Source of the DNA: Sphingobacterium sp. ML3W
GTDB lineage: Bacteria; Bacteroidota; Bacteroidia; Sphingobacteriales; Sphingobacteriaceae
Assembly (NCBI RefSeq): GCF_000747525.1
Contig: NZ_CP009278.1
Location: 806,001 to 870,000, forward strand
Length of the DNA: 64,000 nt
Direction of reading: 5' to 3'
Below the pieces are notes generated by a model. The model was given only the letters and a program-made list of their open reading frames with translations, was not told the DNA's origin and did not search any database. The translations under genes and the position numbers were made by a program. Shown here one piece after another: positions 1 through 7,756 of this stretch (position 1 is its first letter; each line of letters opens with the position of its first letter).

Positions 1-1553
1 GATAATTTATACAATGGATCGTTTTCTAAAGCCAAGGCAGTTGGATTCTCCAAAAAGTTGTTTAAGCGCTCTTCAGATGCAAAAACACTGTTTTTTATAG
101 CTTCGCTTACATATGAAGATAAATCATTGTTGTTTTGATTTGCTAATTCTGCAACATATGGCGCTATATTGCCACCTTTTTTTGCATAAAGATTAAGTTC
201 GTCGATCAATACATCTTCCTCAAGAGGTAAGTATAATTTTTCATAACCAGAACTAATAGCTGCTTGCAATTTTGGTAATAATTCTTGACGCTTAGCCTCA
301 TTTGACTTCACATATATATCCAATCCATTACCAATTGAGAAAGGCAATGCAGCTAATGAGCTAGAACGTAACATACCACTTAGGTAGTTGTCATGACGTG
401 CTTTTTCATTTGTAGAAGCGTAATAGTCGTTGATCGTAGCGATAACATCGCCATATTGCGCTTTGTTTTCTTTTTTATTGGCCCATTTATTGAATTTAGC
501 TTCATCCTGCGCTTTTGTTATTGCGGTTTTGTGTAATGTTAAAGCGTCAATCATACCTTGACGGTTTTTCCAATAGTTTGCAACTTGAGAATATTTTGAA
601 GCATAATTAATCTTAACAGCTTGGTCCTTGTCCATGTATTTTTTCATGGCATCCATTCCTGTTTTCGAAGCTTCTACCCATGCCGGATAAGCAAACTTTA
701 CGTTTTGGTCAATTCCACCAGCAGGCATCCAACGGTTTGTACGACCAGGATAACCTAGGATCATGGCAAAATCACCTTCTTTGAAACCTTTTAAGCTGAT
801 CGGTAGAAAGTGTTTCGGTTTTAAAGGAACATTATCTTTTGCATATTCAGCAGGGTTGCCATTGCTATCCCCATATACACGGAAAATGGAAAAGTCACCT
901 GTATGGCGAGGCCATTCCCAATTGTCTGTATCTCCACCAAATTTACCGATGCTATTAGGCGGAGTACCTACTAGTCTAACGTCTGTATAATCCTGATACA
1001 CGAAGTAGTAATATTCGTTACCATTGTAAAACGATTTTACATTAACGATGTACTTGCCATTCTCGCTGTTCTCTTTTTCGATTTTGGCAATTTCTTGGTT
1101 AACTACTTTTTGGCGTTCAGATTCAGACATTTTATCATTTACTAAAGATAAGATTCTTTTAGAGACGTCATCCATACGAACGAAAAAGCGCACGTATAAA
1201 GATTTTGGCTTTAACTCCTCTGATTTTGTTTTTGCCCAAAACCCATCGGTAAGATGATCGTTTTCTGGAGTAGATAGCTCGGCAATAGCACCATAACCAC
1301 AATGGTGGTTTGTAAATACTAGTCCTTGATTAGAAACGATTTCTGCAGTACAACCACCGTTAAATTGTACAATCGCGTCTTTTAAACTTGAATTGTTGAT
1401 ACTGTAGATTTCTTCAGCCGTCAATTTCAATCCCTTCTTTTGCATATCAGCCTCATTTAGGCGCTTCAAATGCATTAGGAACCACATTCCCTCATCTGCG
1501 AAAGTGGTCAAACTTGCTGTGATTAGCAGCAATAAGATCCATAATTTTTTCAT
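1..1553 (-). CDS. S46 family dipeptidyl-peptidase, 5' part only (runs off window)
   Basis: Reading from the ATG at 1553 the frame stays open to the window edge, giving the first 517 residues of a protein that is usually about 710-720 residues long. Residues 1-19 (MKKLWILLLLITASLTTFA) are a signal peptide, so the enzyme is periplasmic. The S46 catalytic His motif TNHHCGYG lies at residues 81-88 and the catalytic Asp motif GGDTDNWEWPRHTGDF near residue 200. The Ser nucleophile and the residue that separates DPP7-like from DPP11-like specificity lie beyond the edge, so the substrate class is undecided. Known members remove dipeptides from oligopeptides. The gene is divergent from the DEAD-box helicase gene. 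Family call is firm. Confidence 0.93.
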   Translation of the reverse strand, partial: MKKLWILLLLITASLTTFADEGMWFLMHLKRLNEADMQKKGLKLTAEEIYSINNSSLKDAIVQFNGGCTAEIVSNQGLVFTNHHCGYGAIAELSTPENDHLTDGFWAKTKSEELKPKSLYVRFFVRMDDVSKRILSLVNDKMSESERQKVVNQEIAKIEKENSENGKYIVNVKSFYNGNEYYYFVYQDYTDVRLVGTPPNSIGKFGGDTDNWEWPRHTGDFSIFRVYGDSNGNPAEYAKDNVPLKPKHFLPISLKGFKEGDFAMILGYPGRTNRWMPAGGIDQNVKFAYPAWVEASKTGMDAMKKYMDKDQAVKINYASKYSQVANYWKNRQGMIDALTLHKTAITKAQDEAKFNKWANKKENKAQYGDVIATINDYYASTNEKARHDNYLSGMLRSSSLAALPFSIGNGLDIYVKSNEAKRQELLPKLQAAISSGYEKLYLPLEEDVLIDELNLYAKKGGNIAPYVAELANQNNNDLSSYVSEAIKNSVFASEERLNNFLENPTALALENDPLYKL

Positions 1554-1727
1554 ACAAACTTGATAAAAAAGTTTAGTTATTTACTACAAAGGTGGTTTAA
1601 TTCTGCTTTAAATCAAAATGCACCTACTTTTGCCTCCCAATTTGTATAAAAATGAAATAGTTGTGTCAATTTTTCGTCAATCTGAGATTCATTGAATGCT
1701 GAGGATAAGCAAGTGGATGCTTTTCCT

Positions 1728-1735
1728 TACCTTTG
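1728..1735 (+). promoter_or_regulatory. Bacteroidota -7 element (TACCTTTG) of the helicase gene
   Basis: TACCTTTG matches the TAnnTTTG consensus of the Bacteroidota primary sigma factor. It ends only 4 bases before the ATG at 1740, so the mRNA would be leaderless or nearly so. I see no clear -33 TTTG at the usual spacing. Confidence 0.5.
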
Positions 1736-1739
1736 TAAA

Positions 1740-3089
1740 ATGCAGCAAACATTTGAAAATTTTAAATTGAATAAGCAGCTTTTGAACGCAATTGAAGAAG
1801 CAGGTTATACAGTTCCAACAGAAATACAACAGAAAGCTATTATACCGACGCTAGCCGGTCAAGATATCATGGGAGTAGCACAAACAGGCACTGGGAAGAC
1901 TGCTGCATTTGTCTTACCTATATTGATGAAATTAAAATATGCACAAGGACAAGACGCGCGTGCTTTAATTTTGTCTCCGACTCGTGAGCTTGCTATGCAA
2001 ATCGAAGAAAGTATTCGAACATATTCAAAATATCTTGATTTACGTACAGTCGTATTATATGGTGGTTTAGGGCCTAAAACCCAGATTGAAATCCTTGAAA
2101 AGGGAGTGGATATTATTGTAGCAACACCAGGTCGTTTCTTAGACCTATACTTAGAAGGGCATATCAATGTAAAATCATTGAAGTTCTTAGTCATGGATGA
2201 AGCCGATAAAATGATGGATATGGGGTTTATTTCCAAACTTCATCGTATCTTAGAAGTTGTACCACGTAGGAGACAAAATCTTTTATACTCCGCGACTATG
2301 AGTGAATTGGTTCGTAAAATTGCCGGTGATTTTTTGGCATTCCCTACTGTTATTGAAGTGTCTGAACAAGCAACTCCTGCAACGACAATCAGTCAGTGTG
2401 TTTATTTTGTCCCAAATCAAAAAACGAAATTGAATCTCTTACAGCAATTGTTGAAAGATGATGCATCATTCCATCGTTTAATTGTATTTTGTAAAACAAG
2501 AACTGTTGCAGATAATGTTTTTTCCTTCTTAGAACGTAAATATGGTAAAGATCAAGTTCGTGTTATACATGCGAATAAAGGTCAAAATACGCGTATTAAT
2601 TCTATAAACGCATTCAAAGAAGGTAATATTAGGATCCTTGTTGCGACTGATGTAGCTGCTCGTGGTTTAGATGTTTCCAATGTGTCCCATGTGATTAATT
2701 TCGAGGTACCTATTGTAACAGAAGATTATGTACACCGTATCGGAAGAACTGGAAGAGCCTTTAACTCGGGCGATGCTATTACTTTTTGTAATGACGCGGA
2801 GAAACACTATTTCAGAAAAATCGAGAAATTAATCCGTCAATCTGTTGATGTTATCCCATTACCAGATGAAGTATTTATAGAAGAGACTCCTTATTTTGAA
2901 CGTCAGTTGATTGCGAAGGAAATCGATAATCAGAAAAGAAAAGCAGATCCTGATTTTCTAGGTGCATTCCATGAGAAAAAATTTGTGATCAAACAAAAAG
3001 AAGCGAAAGCATCTCAACGTGCATCAGGATTTAGATCCAATAAGCAAGGACCTAAAACTTCGACTAAAAGGAATTATAGGACAAAATAG
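1740..3089 (+). CDS. DEAD-box ATP-dependent RNA helicase (RhlE-like)
   Basis: 449 residues from the ATG at 1740. An in-frame ATG exists at 1692, but the 16 residues it adds do not resemble the family, and a -7 promoter element lies between the two, so 1740 is preferred. Helicase motifs appear in order: Q motif (GYTVPTEIQQKAI), Walker A AQTGTGKT at 47-54, PTRELA, TPGR, DEAD, SAT, then ARGLDV and HRIGRTGRA in the second RecA lobe. The basic, Lys/Arg-rich C-terminal tail is typical of RNA-binding extensions. Expected role: unwinding structured RNA in ribosome assembly or RNA decay. The stop codon overlaps the GTG start of the next gene, so the two are probably translationally coupled. Confidence 0.95.
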   Translation: MQQTFENFKLNKQLLNAIEEAGYTVPTEIQQKAIIPTLAGQDIMGVAQTGTGKTAAFVLPILMKLKYAQGQDARALILSPTRELAMQIEESIRTYSKYLDLRTVVLYGGLGPKTQIEILEKGVDIIVATPGRFLDLYLEGHINVKSLKFLVMDEADKMMDMGFISKLHRILEVVPRRRQNLLYSATMSELVRKIAGDFLAFPTVIEVSEQATPATTISQCVYFVPNQKTKLNLLQQLLKDDASFHRLIVFCKTRTVADNVFSFLERKYGKDQVRVIHANKGQNTRINSINAFKEGNIRILVATDVAARGLDVSNVSHVINFEVPIVTEDYVHRIGRTGRAFNSGDAITFCNDAEKHYFRKIEKLIRQSVDVIPLPDEVFIEETPYFERQLIAKEIDNQKRKADPDFLGAFHEKKFVIKQKEAKASQRASGFRSNKQGPKTSTKRNYRTK

Positions 3090-3328
3090 TGAGGTTAACA
3101 CCAATTAATATCGTATCGGCATGTTTAGTGGCGTGGTATATCGTAGAAGATATGGGAGACAACAATCCATTACTTTCTACAACTGCGCTAGTGATATTGC
3201 TTGTCGTACTTTTATTAGTGGATGTTTTCTTCCGTGTCTTCATAAAACAAGATAGAAAACTTTGGCTTTACGAGTTGGGTTTTGTAGTAGTAGTTGCTAT
3301 ATTAACGCTCCTTATAAAAATAACTTAA
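3089..3328 (+). CDS. small membrane protein of unknown function
   Basis: 79 residues starting at a GTG whose first base is the last base of the helicase stop codon (TAGTG), an arrangement typical of coupled genes. Three hydrophobic stretches are visible, at about residues 6-20, 30-52 and 60-78, so this is a small polytopic inner-membrane protein. A short basic segment (KQDRKL) sits between the last two. No motif points to a function. Its reading frame is clean and it fits exactly between the helicase and gldC, which supports it being real despite its size and its GTG start. Confidence 0.65.
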   Translation: MRLTPINIVSACLVAWYIVEDMGDNNPLLSTTALVILLVVLLLVDVFFRVFIKQDRKLWLYELGFVVVVAILTLLIKIT

Positions 3329-3343
3329 GCCTTTTTAAATAGC

Positions 3344-3703
3344 ATGATTAATATGAAAAAAGCAGAAATAAAATTACAGATTGAACTGGATGAAACTAAT
3401 GTTCCAAATACGATTACTTGGTCTTCTAGTGATGGCGAATCTTCGGATGAACTTCCTGCAAAAGCCATGTTTTTAGCGCTATGGGATTCCGCTTATAAGA
3501 ATTCTATGCGTATCGATTTATGGACAAAGGATATGCCATATGATGAGATGAAACGTTTCTTTTATGAAACTTTGCAAACATTAGGGGATACTTTTTTACG
3601 TTCCTCAGGTGGCGACCCCGTGGCAGAAAAAGTTATTGCAGATTTACGTGATTACTGCGCACATTTTGCAGATAAGATGGAAGTTCTGGAACAACAAAAT
3701 TAA
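3344..3703 (+). CDS. gldC: gliding-motility-associated protein GldC
   Basis: 119 residues, or 116 if the second ATG at 3353 is used. The protein matches GldC across its length: N-terminal KAEIKLQIELDE, the central RIDLWTKDMPYDEMKRFFY block and the TLGDTF segment. No signal peptide, so it is probably cytoplasmic or peripheral. In Flavobacterium gldC is linked to gliding and to the type IX secretion apparatus but is not strictly essential, and non-gliding Bacteroidota also carry it. No other gld gene is in the window. It lies 15 nt after the small membrane protein and 12 nt before the EVE gene, so it belongs to the helicase operon. The name is secure; the cellular role here is not. Confidence 0.88.
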   Translation: MINMKKAEIKLQIELDETNVPNTITWSSSDGESSDELPAKAMFLALWDSAYKNSMRIDLWTKDMPYDEMKRFFYETLQTLGDTFLRSSGGDPVAEKVIADLRDYCAHFADKMEVLEQQN

Positions 3704-3715
3704 ATTTTCTCCGAT

Positions 3716-4123
3716 ATGAATTACTTTTTAGTCAAATCAGAACCTTTCAAATACAGTTGGGAACAATTCAATAAAGATGGCGAGACGTTTTGGGATGGGG
3801 TACGCAATTATCAAGCGCGCAACAACCTCAAAGCAATGAAAGAGGGTGATCTTGTTTTATTTTATCATAGTAATGAAGGAAAGGAAGTCGTAGGGATTGC
3901 TAAAGTGGTAAAAGAATATTATCAAGATCCAACAACAGAAGATCCAAAATGGGTGGTTGTAGACTTAGCTCCGGTCCAAACCTTTAAGAAGGCAGTAACC
4001 TTAGAACAAGTTAAGGCTGATGAGTTTTTACAGGATATAGCATTGGTACGACAAGGTAGATTGTCAGTTATGCCCTTGAAAGCAGAGGAGTTTGATCGTA
4101 TTGTAGCTTTAGGTAACGAATAA
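3716..4123 (+). CDS. EVE-domain protein
   Basis: 135 residues, one EVE domain (PUA-like fold) covering the whole protein: N-terminal NYFLVKSEP, then WDGVRNYQARN, GDLVLFYHSN and the C-terminal RQGRLSVMPL. EVE proteins are small soluble proteins that bind modified bases in nucleic acids; some are linked to restriction or RNA modification, but no such genes lie nearby. Last gene of the helicase-gldC run, ending just before a strong bidirectional terminator. The family is clear from the motif order, the ligand is unknown. Confidence 0.9.
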   Translation: MNYFLVKSEPFKYSWEQFNKDGETFWDGVRNYQARNNLKAMKEGDLVLFYHSNEGKEVVGIAKVVKEYYQDPTTEDPKWVVVDLAPVQTFKKAVTLEQVKADEFLQDIALVRQGRLSVMPLKAEEFDRIVALGNE

Positions 4124-4150
4124 TAACATCTTTCAATAGAAAAAAATAGA

Positions 4151-4180
4151 AAAGCCTCAGATTATATAATCTGAGGCTTT
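4151..4180. terminator. bidirectional intrinsic terminator
   Basis: Perfect 13-bp inverted repeat (4151-4163 with 4168-4180) around a 4-base loop, core AAAGCCTCAGATT, with A-rich sequence before and T-rich sequence after. It lies between the convergent EVE and thioesterase genes and can serve both. Confidence 0.9.
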
Positions 4181-4185
4181 TTAGA

Positions 4186-4713
4186 TTAACCTTTGTGATC
4201 AAATAGATTAACCAGATTTTTTAATTCAGTAGCTTTACTTGGGTCTAATTTACCACTTAATATTAAGCGTAATTCACGACGCCTCATCGCCTCGTCATAC
4301 AGCCTATGTTCCAATTCTGTTTCAGGAACGACTTTTGGAATAGGTTGCGGCTTAGCATGCTCATCTATGGCCACGAATGTATAATAGGCCTCGTTTGATT
4401 TTTCTTTTGTTCCTAATGGAAGATCTTGAGCAAAAACTTCCATTCTTACTTCAATTGAAGTGTTAAAAGCACGTGTTACTTTTGCTTCAATTGTGACAAC
4501 CTCGCCCAGTCGAATAGACCTTTTGAATGAAACGTTATCAACAGATACGGTTACGACAGGACTGTTACAATGTTTCTGCGCTGCCATGGCAGAGCAGATA
4601 TCCATCCAATACAGTAATCTACCTCCCATTAAATTACCAAAAGTATTCGTATCATTCGGTAATACTAATTCATTCATTACCGTAGTAGACTCTTTAGCAC
4701 ATTTATCCTTCAT
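4186..4713 (-). CDS. acyl-CoA thioesterase, hotdog fold (YciA/BACH type)
   Basis: 175 residues. The start of the hotdog domain shows the family signature NTFGNLMGGRLLYWMD at about residues 23-38, followed by the helix and strands VTVSVDNVSFKRSIRLGEVV. This group hydrolyses acyl-CoA to free acid and CoA in the cytoplasm. The C-terminal part after about residue 125 is helical and charged. It is the last gene of a minus-strand run (M28 peptidase, reductase, thioesterase), 14 nt after the reductase, and ends at the terminator at 4151-4180. Chain-length preference cannot be read from the sequence. Confidence 0.88.
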   Translation of the reverse strand: MKDKCAKESTTVMNELVLPNDTNTFGNLMGGRLLYWMDICSAMAAQKHCNSPVVTVSVDNVSFKRSIRLGEVVTIEAKVTRAFNTSIEVRMEVFAQDLPLGTKEKSNEAYYTFVAIDEHAKPQPIPKVVPETELEHRLYDEAMRRRELRLILSGKLDPSKATELKNLVNLFDHKG

Positions 4714-4727
4714 CTCTATTTTTATTA

Positions 4728-5645
4728 TTAACGGAAGATTCCGTATTGTTTGTCGATTATTTCTAAACTCGCTTTGAAAGGAGTTGGTTGAAAGCCCAAA
4801 ATCGATTTGGCTTTTGATAATATAAAACCTGTTTTTTGTGGACGATTTTCAGATTGATTTATGGATGCTGCCGTTATTTCTGAAATTAATGATTTATCAA
4901 AGTTCCAAAAATCTGCAATTTGATAGACGGCTTCTGCAATTGTAAACATTTCTTCTCCGCTGATGTGGAAAACTCCAGTTATACGTTTTTCAATAGCTAA
5001 AAGACAGGCTTCTGCTAAATCATCAACAAAAGTTGGCATGCGCCATTGATCATTTACTACTTTTATTGCTTCATTTTTTGAAAGTTTTTCTTTTGCCCAA
5101 AGCACTAAGTTAGAGCGATTTGGATTGGCATTTATTCCATAAACCAATATGGTTCTTAAGATAGCATACGCACATCCAGAGCTGTGGATAACTTGTTCAG
5201 AACGTAGTTTGCTTTTCCCATATTCACTCAGTGGATTGGTCGAATCATCCTCATTATATGGTCCATTTTTTCCATCAAAAACAAAATCTGTGGATAACTG
5301 TACTAAAAAAGCGTTTGTACGCTCGCAGAATTTTGCTAATTGCTCAACAACTTCAACATTCATCTTTTCACTGAGAGCCTTATCGGCTTCACATCCTTCA
5401 ACACTTGTGATAGCCGCAGTATGAATGATATAATTGGGTTTAACTTCTGATAGGTAGCTGTCTAGAAGTTCCGAATTCATTAAATCCAATTGTTGAAAAT
5501 GATAATTTTCTACGTTTGGATTATTGTTTTTATTCATTGAAATAGCAAAAACCTCATAATTTGGGTTCTTACTAAGTAAATCAATTAATTTCTGTCCTAA
5601 AAAACCATTAGAGCCAGTTATTAACACTTTGTTGGTAATCATCAT
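4728..5645 (-). CDS. RmlD-like SDR family sugar-nucleotide reductase
   Basis: 305 residues, with a second possible start 3 nt downstream. The N-terminus carries the Rossmann glycine motif GSNGFLGQK (about residues 11-19), then the DAT-type HTAAITSVEGCE segment and the active-site YGKSK. These are features of extended short-chain dehydrogenases of the dTDP-4-dehydrorhamnose reductase type. No other rml gene is nearby, so the real substrate may differ from dTDP-sugars. Its ATG shares one base with the M28 stop codon (TAATG), implying coupled translation. Confidence 0.82.
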   Translation of the reverse strand: MMITNKVLITGSNGFLGQKLIDLLSKNPNYEVFAISMNKNNNPNVENYHFQQLDLMNSELLDSYLSEVKPNYIIHTAAITSVEGCEADKALSEKMNVEVVEQLAKFCERTNAFLVQLSTDFVFDGKNGPYNEDDSTNPLSEYGKSKLRSEQVIHSSGCAYAILRTILVYGINANPNRSNLVLWAKEKLSKNEAIKVVNDQWRMPTFVDDLAEACLLAIEKRITGVFHISGEEMFTIAEAVYQIADFWNFDKSLISEITAASINQSENRPQKTGFILSKAKSILGFQPTPFKASLEIIDKQYGIFR

Positions 5646-6592
5646 TAATTTGTGAATTCAAATTTTAGTTTTTCAGTTTGTTTCAACATATTGTTGATAA
5701 CCATGACTTCGAAGTCAATTATACCTGTTAGCCCTGTATAATTGATTTTTTCAGGATCATCTGTCGGCATATGGTAATCAGGATGTCCACCAGTATGAAA
5801 AAACAGAACAGGGATATCTTTTTTGTAGAATGAAGTTTGATCAGAGCCACCATTTCCATCATGTCCTGTATAGAACTTGATACTAGGGGTAATTCCTTCA
5901 AATATTTCTGGCCATGCTTTACTTGTACCGTAACCGATTACAGCTACACCTTGTTCAGGGTTTAATCTTCCGATCATGTCCATATTCAACATGGCTGTTA
6001 TTTTGTTTAGGGGCAATGTTGGGTGTTCAGTAAAGTACTTAGAACCTATTAAGCCTAATTCCTCAGCTCCGAATGCGATAAAAAGAAAATTGTAACTTTC
6101 TTTTACATTATTGGTGCTGTAATAACGAGCCAGTTCTAATAGTCCAGCCACCCCAGAGGCATTGTCATCTGCACCATTATGAATTTTACCAACACCTAAA
6201 GAGTCCTTCGAACTCCCTTGATGCCCTGTTCCCAAATGGTCATAGTGAGCGCCAATTACAATCGTTAGCGGAGCGCCATTATCTAAAAAAGCGATAATAT
6301 TATCTGCTTTTCGAATACTATCACTCACCTTTACTTTCCAGACTTTAGCATCGAAAGATTGACGGTATCCTTTTTCTCCCAAAGGTTGAAGATGCAGCTT
6401 TTTAAAATATTTTTTAATATAATTTGCGGCCTTGAACACTTCCTTGCTGCCCGTTCCGCGACCTTTCATTTTATCGTTCGCAAGGTAGTTAATATGTTTT
6501 TTCACCAAATTAGTATCGCTGTATTGTGCTATACTAGGTAGACTTAGGACACTGAGGAGTGTCAATAGCGTCCATTTAATGTATAAGTTCAT
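5645..6592 (-). CDS. secreted M28 family zinc aminopeptidase
   Basis: 315 residues from the ATG at 6592, the first start giving a proper signal peptide (MNLYIKWTLLTLLSVLSLPS, then IAQ). An upstream in-frame start at 6637 would put 15 extra residues before it and is less likely. Zinc-binding motifs of clan MH follow in order: HYDHLG, HNGADDNASG, the EELGLIG catalytic Glu, NMDMIG and a C-terminal HTGGHPDYHMPTDD. Expected role: removal of N-terminal amino acids from peptides in the periplasm. A larger M28 paralogue lies at 32970-34544. The gene ends in a one-base overlap with the reductase gene. Confidence 0.92.
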   Translation of the reverse strand: MNLYIKWTLLTLLSVLSLPSIAQYSDTNLVKKHINYLANDKMKGRGTGSKEVFKAANYIKKYFKKLHLQPLGEKGYRQSFDAKVWKVKVSDSIRKADNIIAFLDNGAPLTIVIGAHYDHLGTGHQGSSKDSLGVGKIHNGADDNASGVAGLLELARYYSTNNVKESYNFLFIAFGAEELGLIGSKYFTEHPTLPLNKITAMLNMDMIGRLNPEQGVAVIGYGTSKAWPEIFEGITPSIKFYTGHDGNGGSDQTSFYKKDIPVLFFHTGGHPDYHMPTDDPEKINYTGLTGIIDFEVMVINNMLKQTEKLKFEFTN

Positions 6593-6619
6593 TTGAGTTA
6601 TTGTTATTATGCAATAAAA

Positions 6620-6643
6620 AAAGCCTTGATAATTCAAGACTTT
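6620..6643 (-). terminator. intrinsic terminator after lspA
   Basis: Imperfect 10-bp stem (6620-6629 with 6634-6643, one mismatch) followed on the minus strand by a run of seven T. It separates lspA from the M28 gene, whose own promoter must then lie in the short gap 6593-6620 or overlap the hairpin. Confidence 0.7.
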
Positions 6644-6655
6644 AGTAAGCCATAT

Positions 6656-7306
6656 TTAATCCTCCACAATTTCGCTGTGAATACTCGTTTTTTCTTCCTT
6701 TTCTTCTTTAAAATATTTCTTTTGAAAGAGTAATATTAAGACCACTCCGACAGAAATAGCTGAATCGGCAACATTGAAAACTGGTCGGAAGAATAGAAAG
6801 TCTTCACCTCCCCAAATTGGGAGCCATGTTGGAAAGGTCCCTTCAACAAGAGGAAGGTAAAGCATGTCGACTACTTTTCCGTGAAAGAGTGTGGCATAAC
6901 CCCCATCAGCAGGAAAGAGAGATGCTTTGTCGTACCATGTACTTTCACTAAAGATTAAGCCGTAAAAAGTGGAATCGATGATATTACCGAGTGCTCCTGC
7001 AAATATTAAAGCAATATTGAGGATAAATCCTCTATTATATTTCTTTTTGACCATGTAATGCAGACCATAACCAATTGCTGCAACAGCGATAATACGGAAA
7101 AGTGTTAGCATGAGTTTTCCAAATTCACCGCCGAATTCCATTCCATATGCCATCCCATTATTTTCTATAAAATGTATTTGTACAAATTTGCCAATCACTT
7201 CATAGCTTTGACCGATGGTCATATTTAATTTTACCCAAATTTTTGATATTTGGTCAATTAAAAGAACAAGAATAATTAATATTACAGGTTTAGTATAGCC
7301 TTTCAT
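6656..7306 (-). CDS. lspA: lipoprotein signal peptidase (signal peptidase II)
   Basis: 216 residues. This inner-membrane aspartic protease cleaves the signal peptide of diacylglyceryl-modified prolipoproteins. Family motifs are in order: LLIDQISKIWVK in the first membrane helix, ENNGMAYGM, GNIIDS with the first catalytic Asp, and FNVADSAISVG with the second. Four membrane segments are predicted. It is longer than the roughly 160-residue enterobacterial form because of an insert of about 40 residues between the two Asp motifs (YDKASLFPADGG region), a feature of Bacteroidota enzymes. It lies downstream of ileS, an order also known in other phyla, but here a terminator (7316-7344) stands between it and the DksA-like gene. 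Confidence 0.95.
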   Translation of the reverse strand: MKGYTKPVILIILVLLIDQISKIWVKLNMTIGQSYEVIGKFVQIHFIENNGMAYGMEFGGEFGKLMLTLFRIIAVAAIGYGLHYMVKKKYNRGFILNIALIFAGALGNIIDSTFYGLIFSESTWYDKASLFPADGGYATLFHGKVVDMLYLPLVEGTFPTWLPIWGGEDFLFFRPVFNVADSAISVGVVLILLFQKKYFKEEKEEKTSIHSEIVED

Positions 7307-7315
7307 AGTTGTAAA

Positions 7316-7344
7316 AATGGTCTTTACCGACAGTAAAGACCATT
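7316..7344 (-). terminator. intrinsic terminator between dksA-like gene and lspA
   Basis: Perfect 12-bp stem AATGGTCTTTAC / GTAAAGACCATT with a 5-base loop. T-runs flank both sides, five on the minus-strand exit. It should end or weaken transcription coming from ileS and the DksA-like gene. Confidence 0.85.
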
Positions 7345-7366
7345 GTTTTTTTGTATTTGAATAAAA

Positions 7367-7753
7367 TTAATACTGTTTGTTTTTAGCTTCAATACTTAGC
7401 GTAGTATGTGGAACAGCTTTCAATCTTTCTTTTTGGATTAATTTACCTGTTTCTCTACAAATGCCATAAGTTTGGTTCTCAATACGAATTAAAGCAGCTT
7501 CTAAGTTGTCTATGAATTTGCGTTGACGAGCAGCCAATTGATTGGTTTGCTCTTTTTCTAATGTTGCCGAACCATCTTCCAATGTTTTATAAGTACCAGC
7601 AGTATCATCAGTGCCATTCGCATCGCTATTATTCAGGGATGCGGTCAATGAAGCAAGTTCCTCTTTTGCTATTCTCAATTTTTCCAAGATAATGCTTTTA
7701 AACTCTTGAAGCTCTGAATCGCTATAGCGTGTCTTTACGTGGTTAGTTACCAT
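7367..7753 (-). CDS. TraR/DksA-family zinc-finger-like regulator
   Basis: 128 residues. The N-terminal two thirds is a coiled coil (SELQEFKSIILEKLRIAKEEL and after), the C-terminal part the DksA finger region TYGICRETGKLIQKERL followed by AVPHTTLSIEAK. DksA proteins enter the secondary channel of RNA polymerase with the coiled coil and modulate initiation. Only one of the four zinc-ligand cysteines of classical DksA is present, so zinc binding is doubtful, as in other Bacteroidota members. Three nt separate it from ileS upstream, so the two are cotranscribed. Confidence 0.88.
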   Translation of the reverse strand: MVTNHVKTRYSDSELQEFKSIILEKLRIAKEELASLTASLNNSDANGTDDTAGTYKTLEDGSATLEKEQTNQLAARQRKFIDNLEAALIRIENQTYGICRETGKLIQKERLKAVPHTTLSIEAKNKQY

Positions 7754-7756
7754 AAT

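Noticed and set aside
4460..4777. Plus-strand open frame across the thioesterase-reductase junction
   Set aside because: A shadow of two well-supported minus-strand genes, with no recognisable domain.
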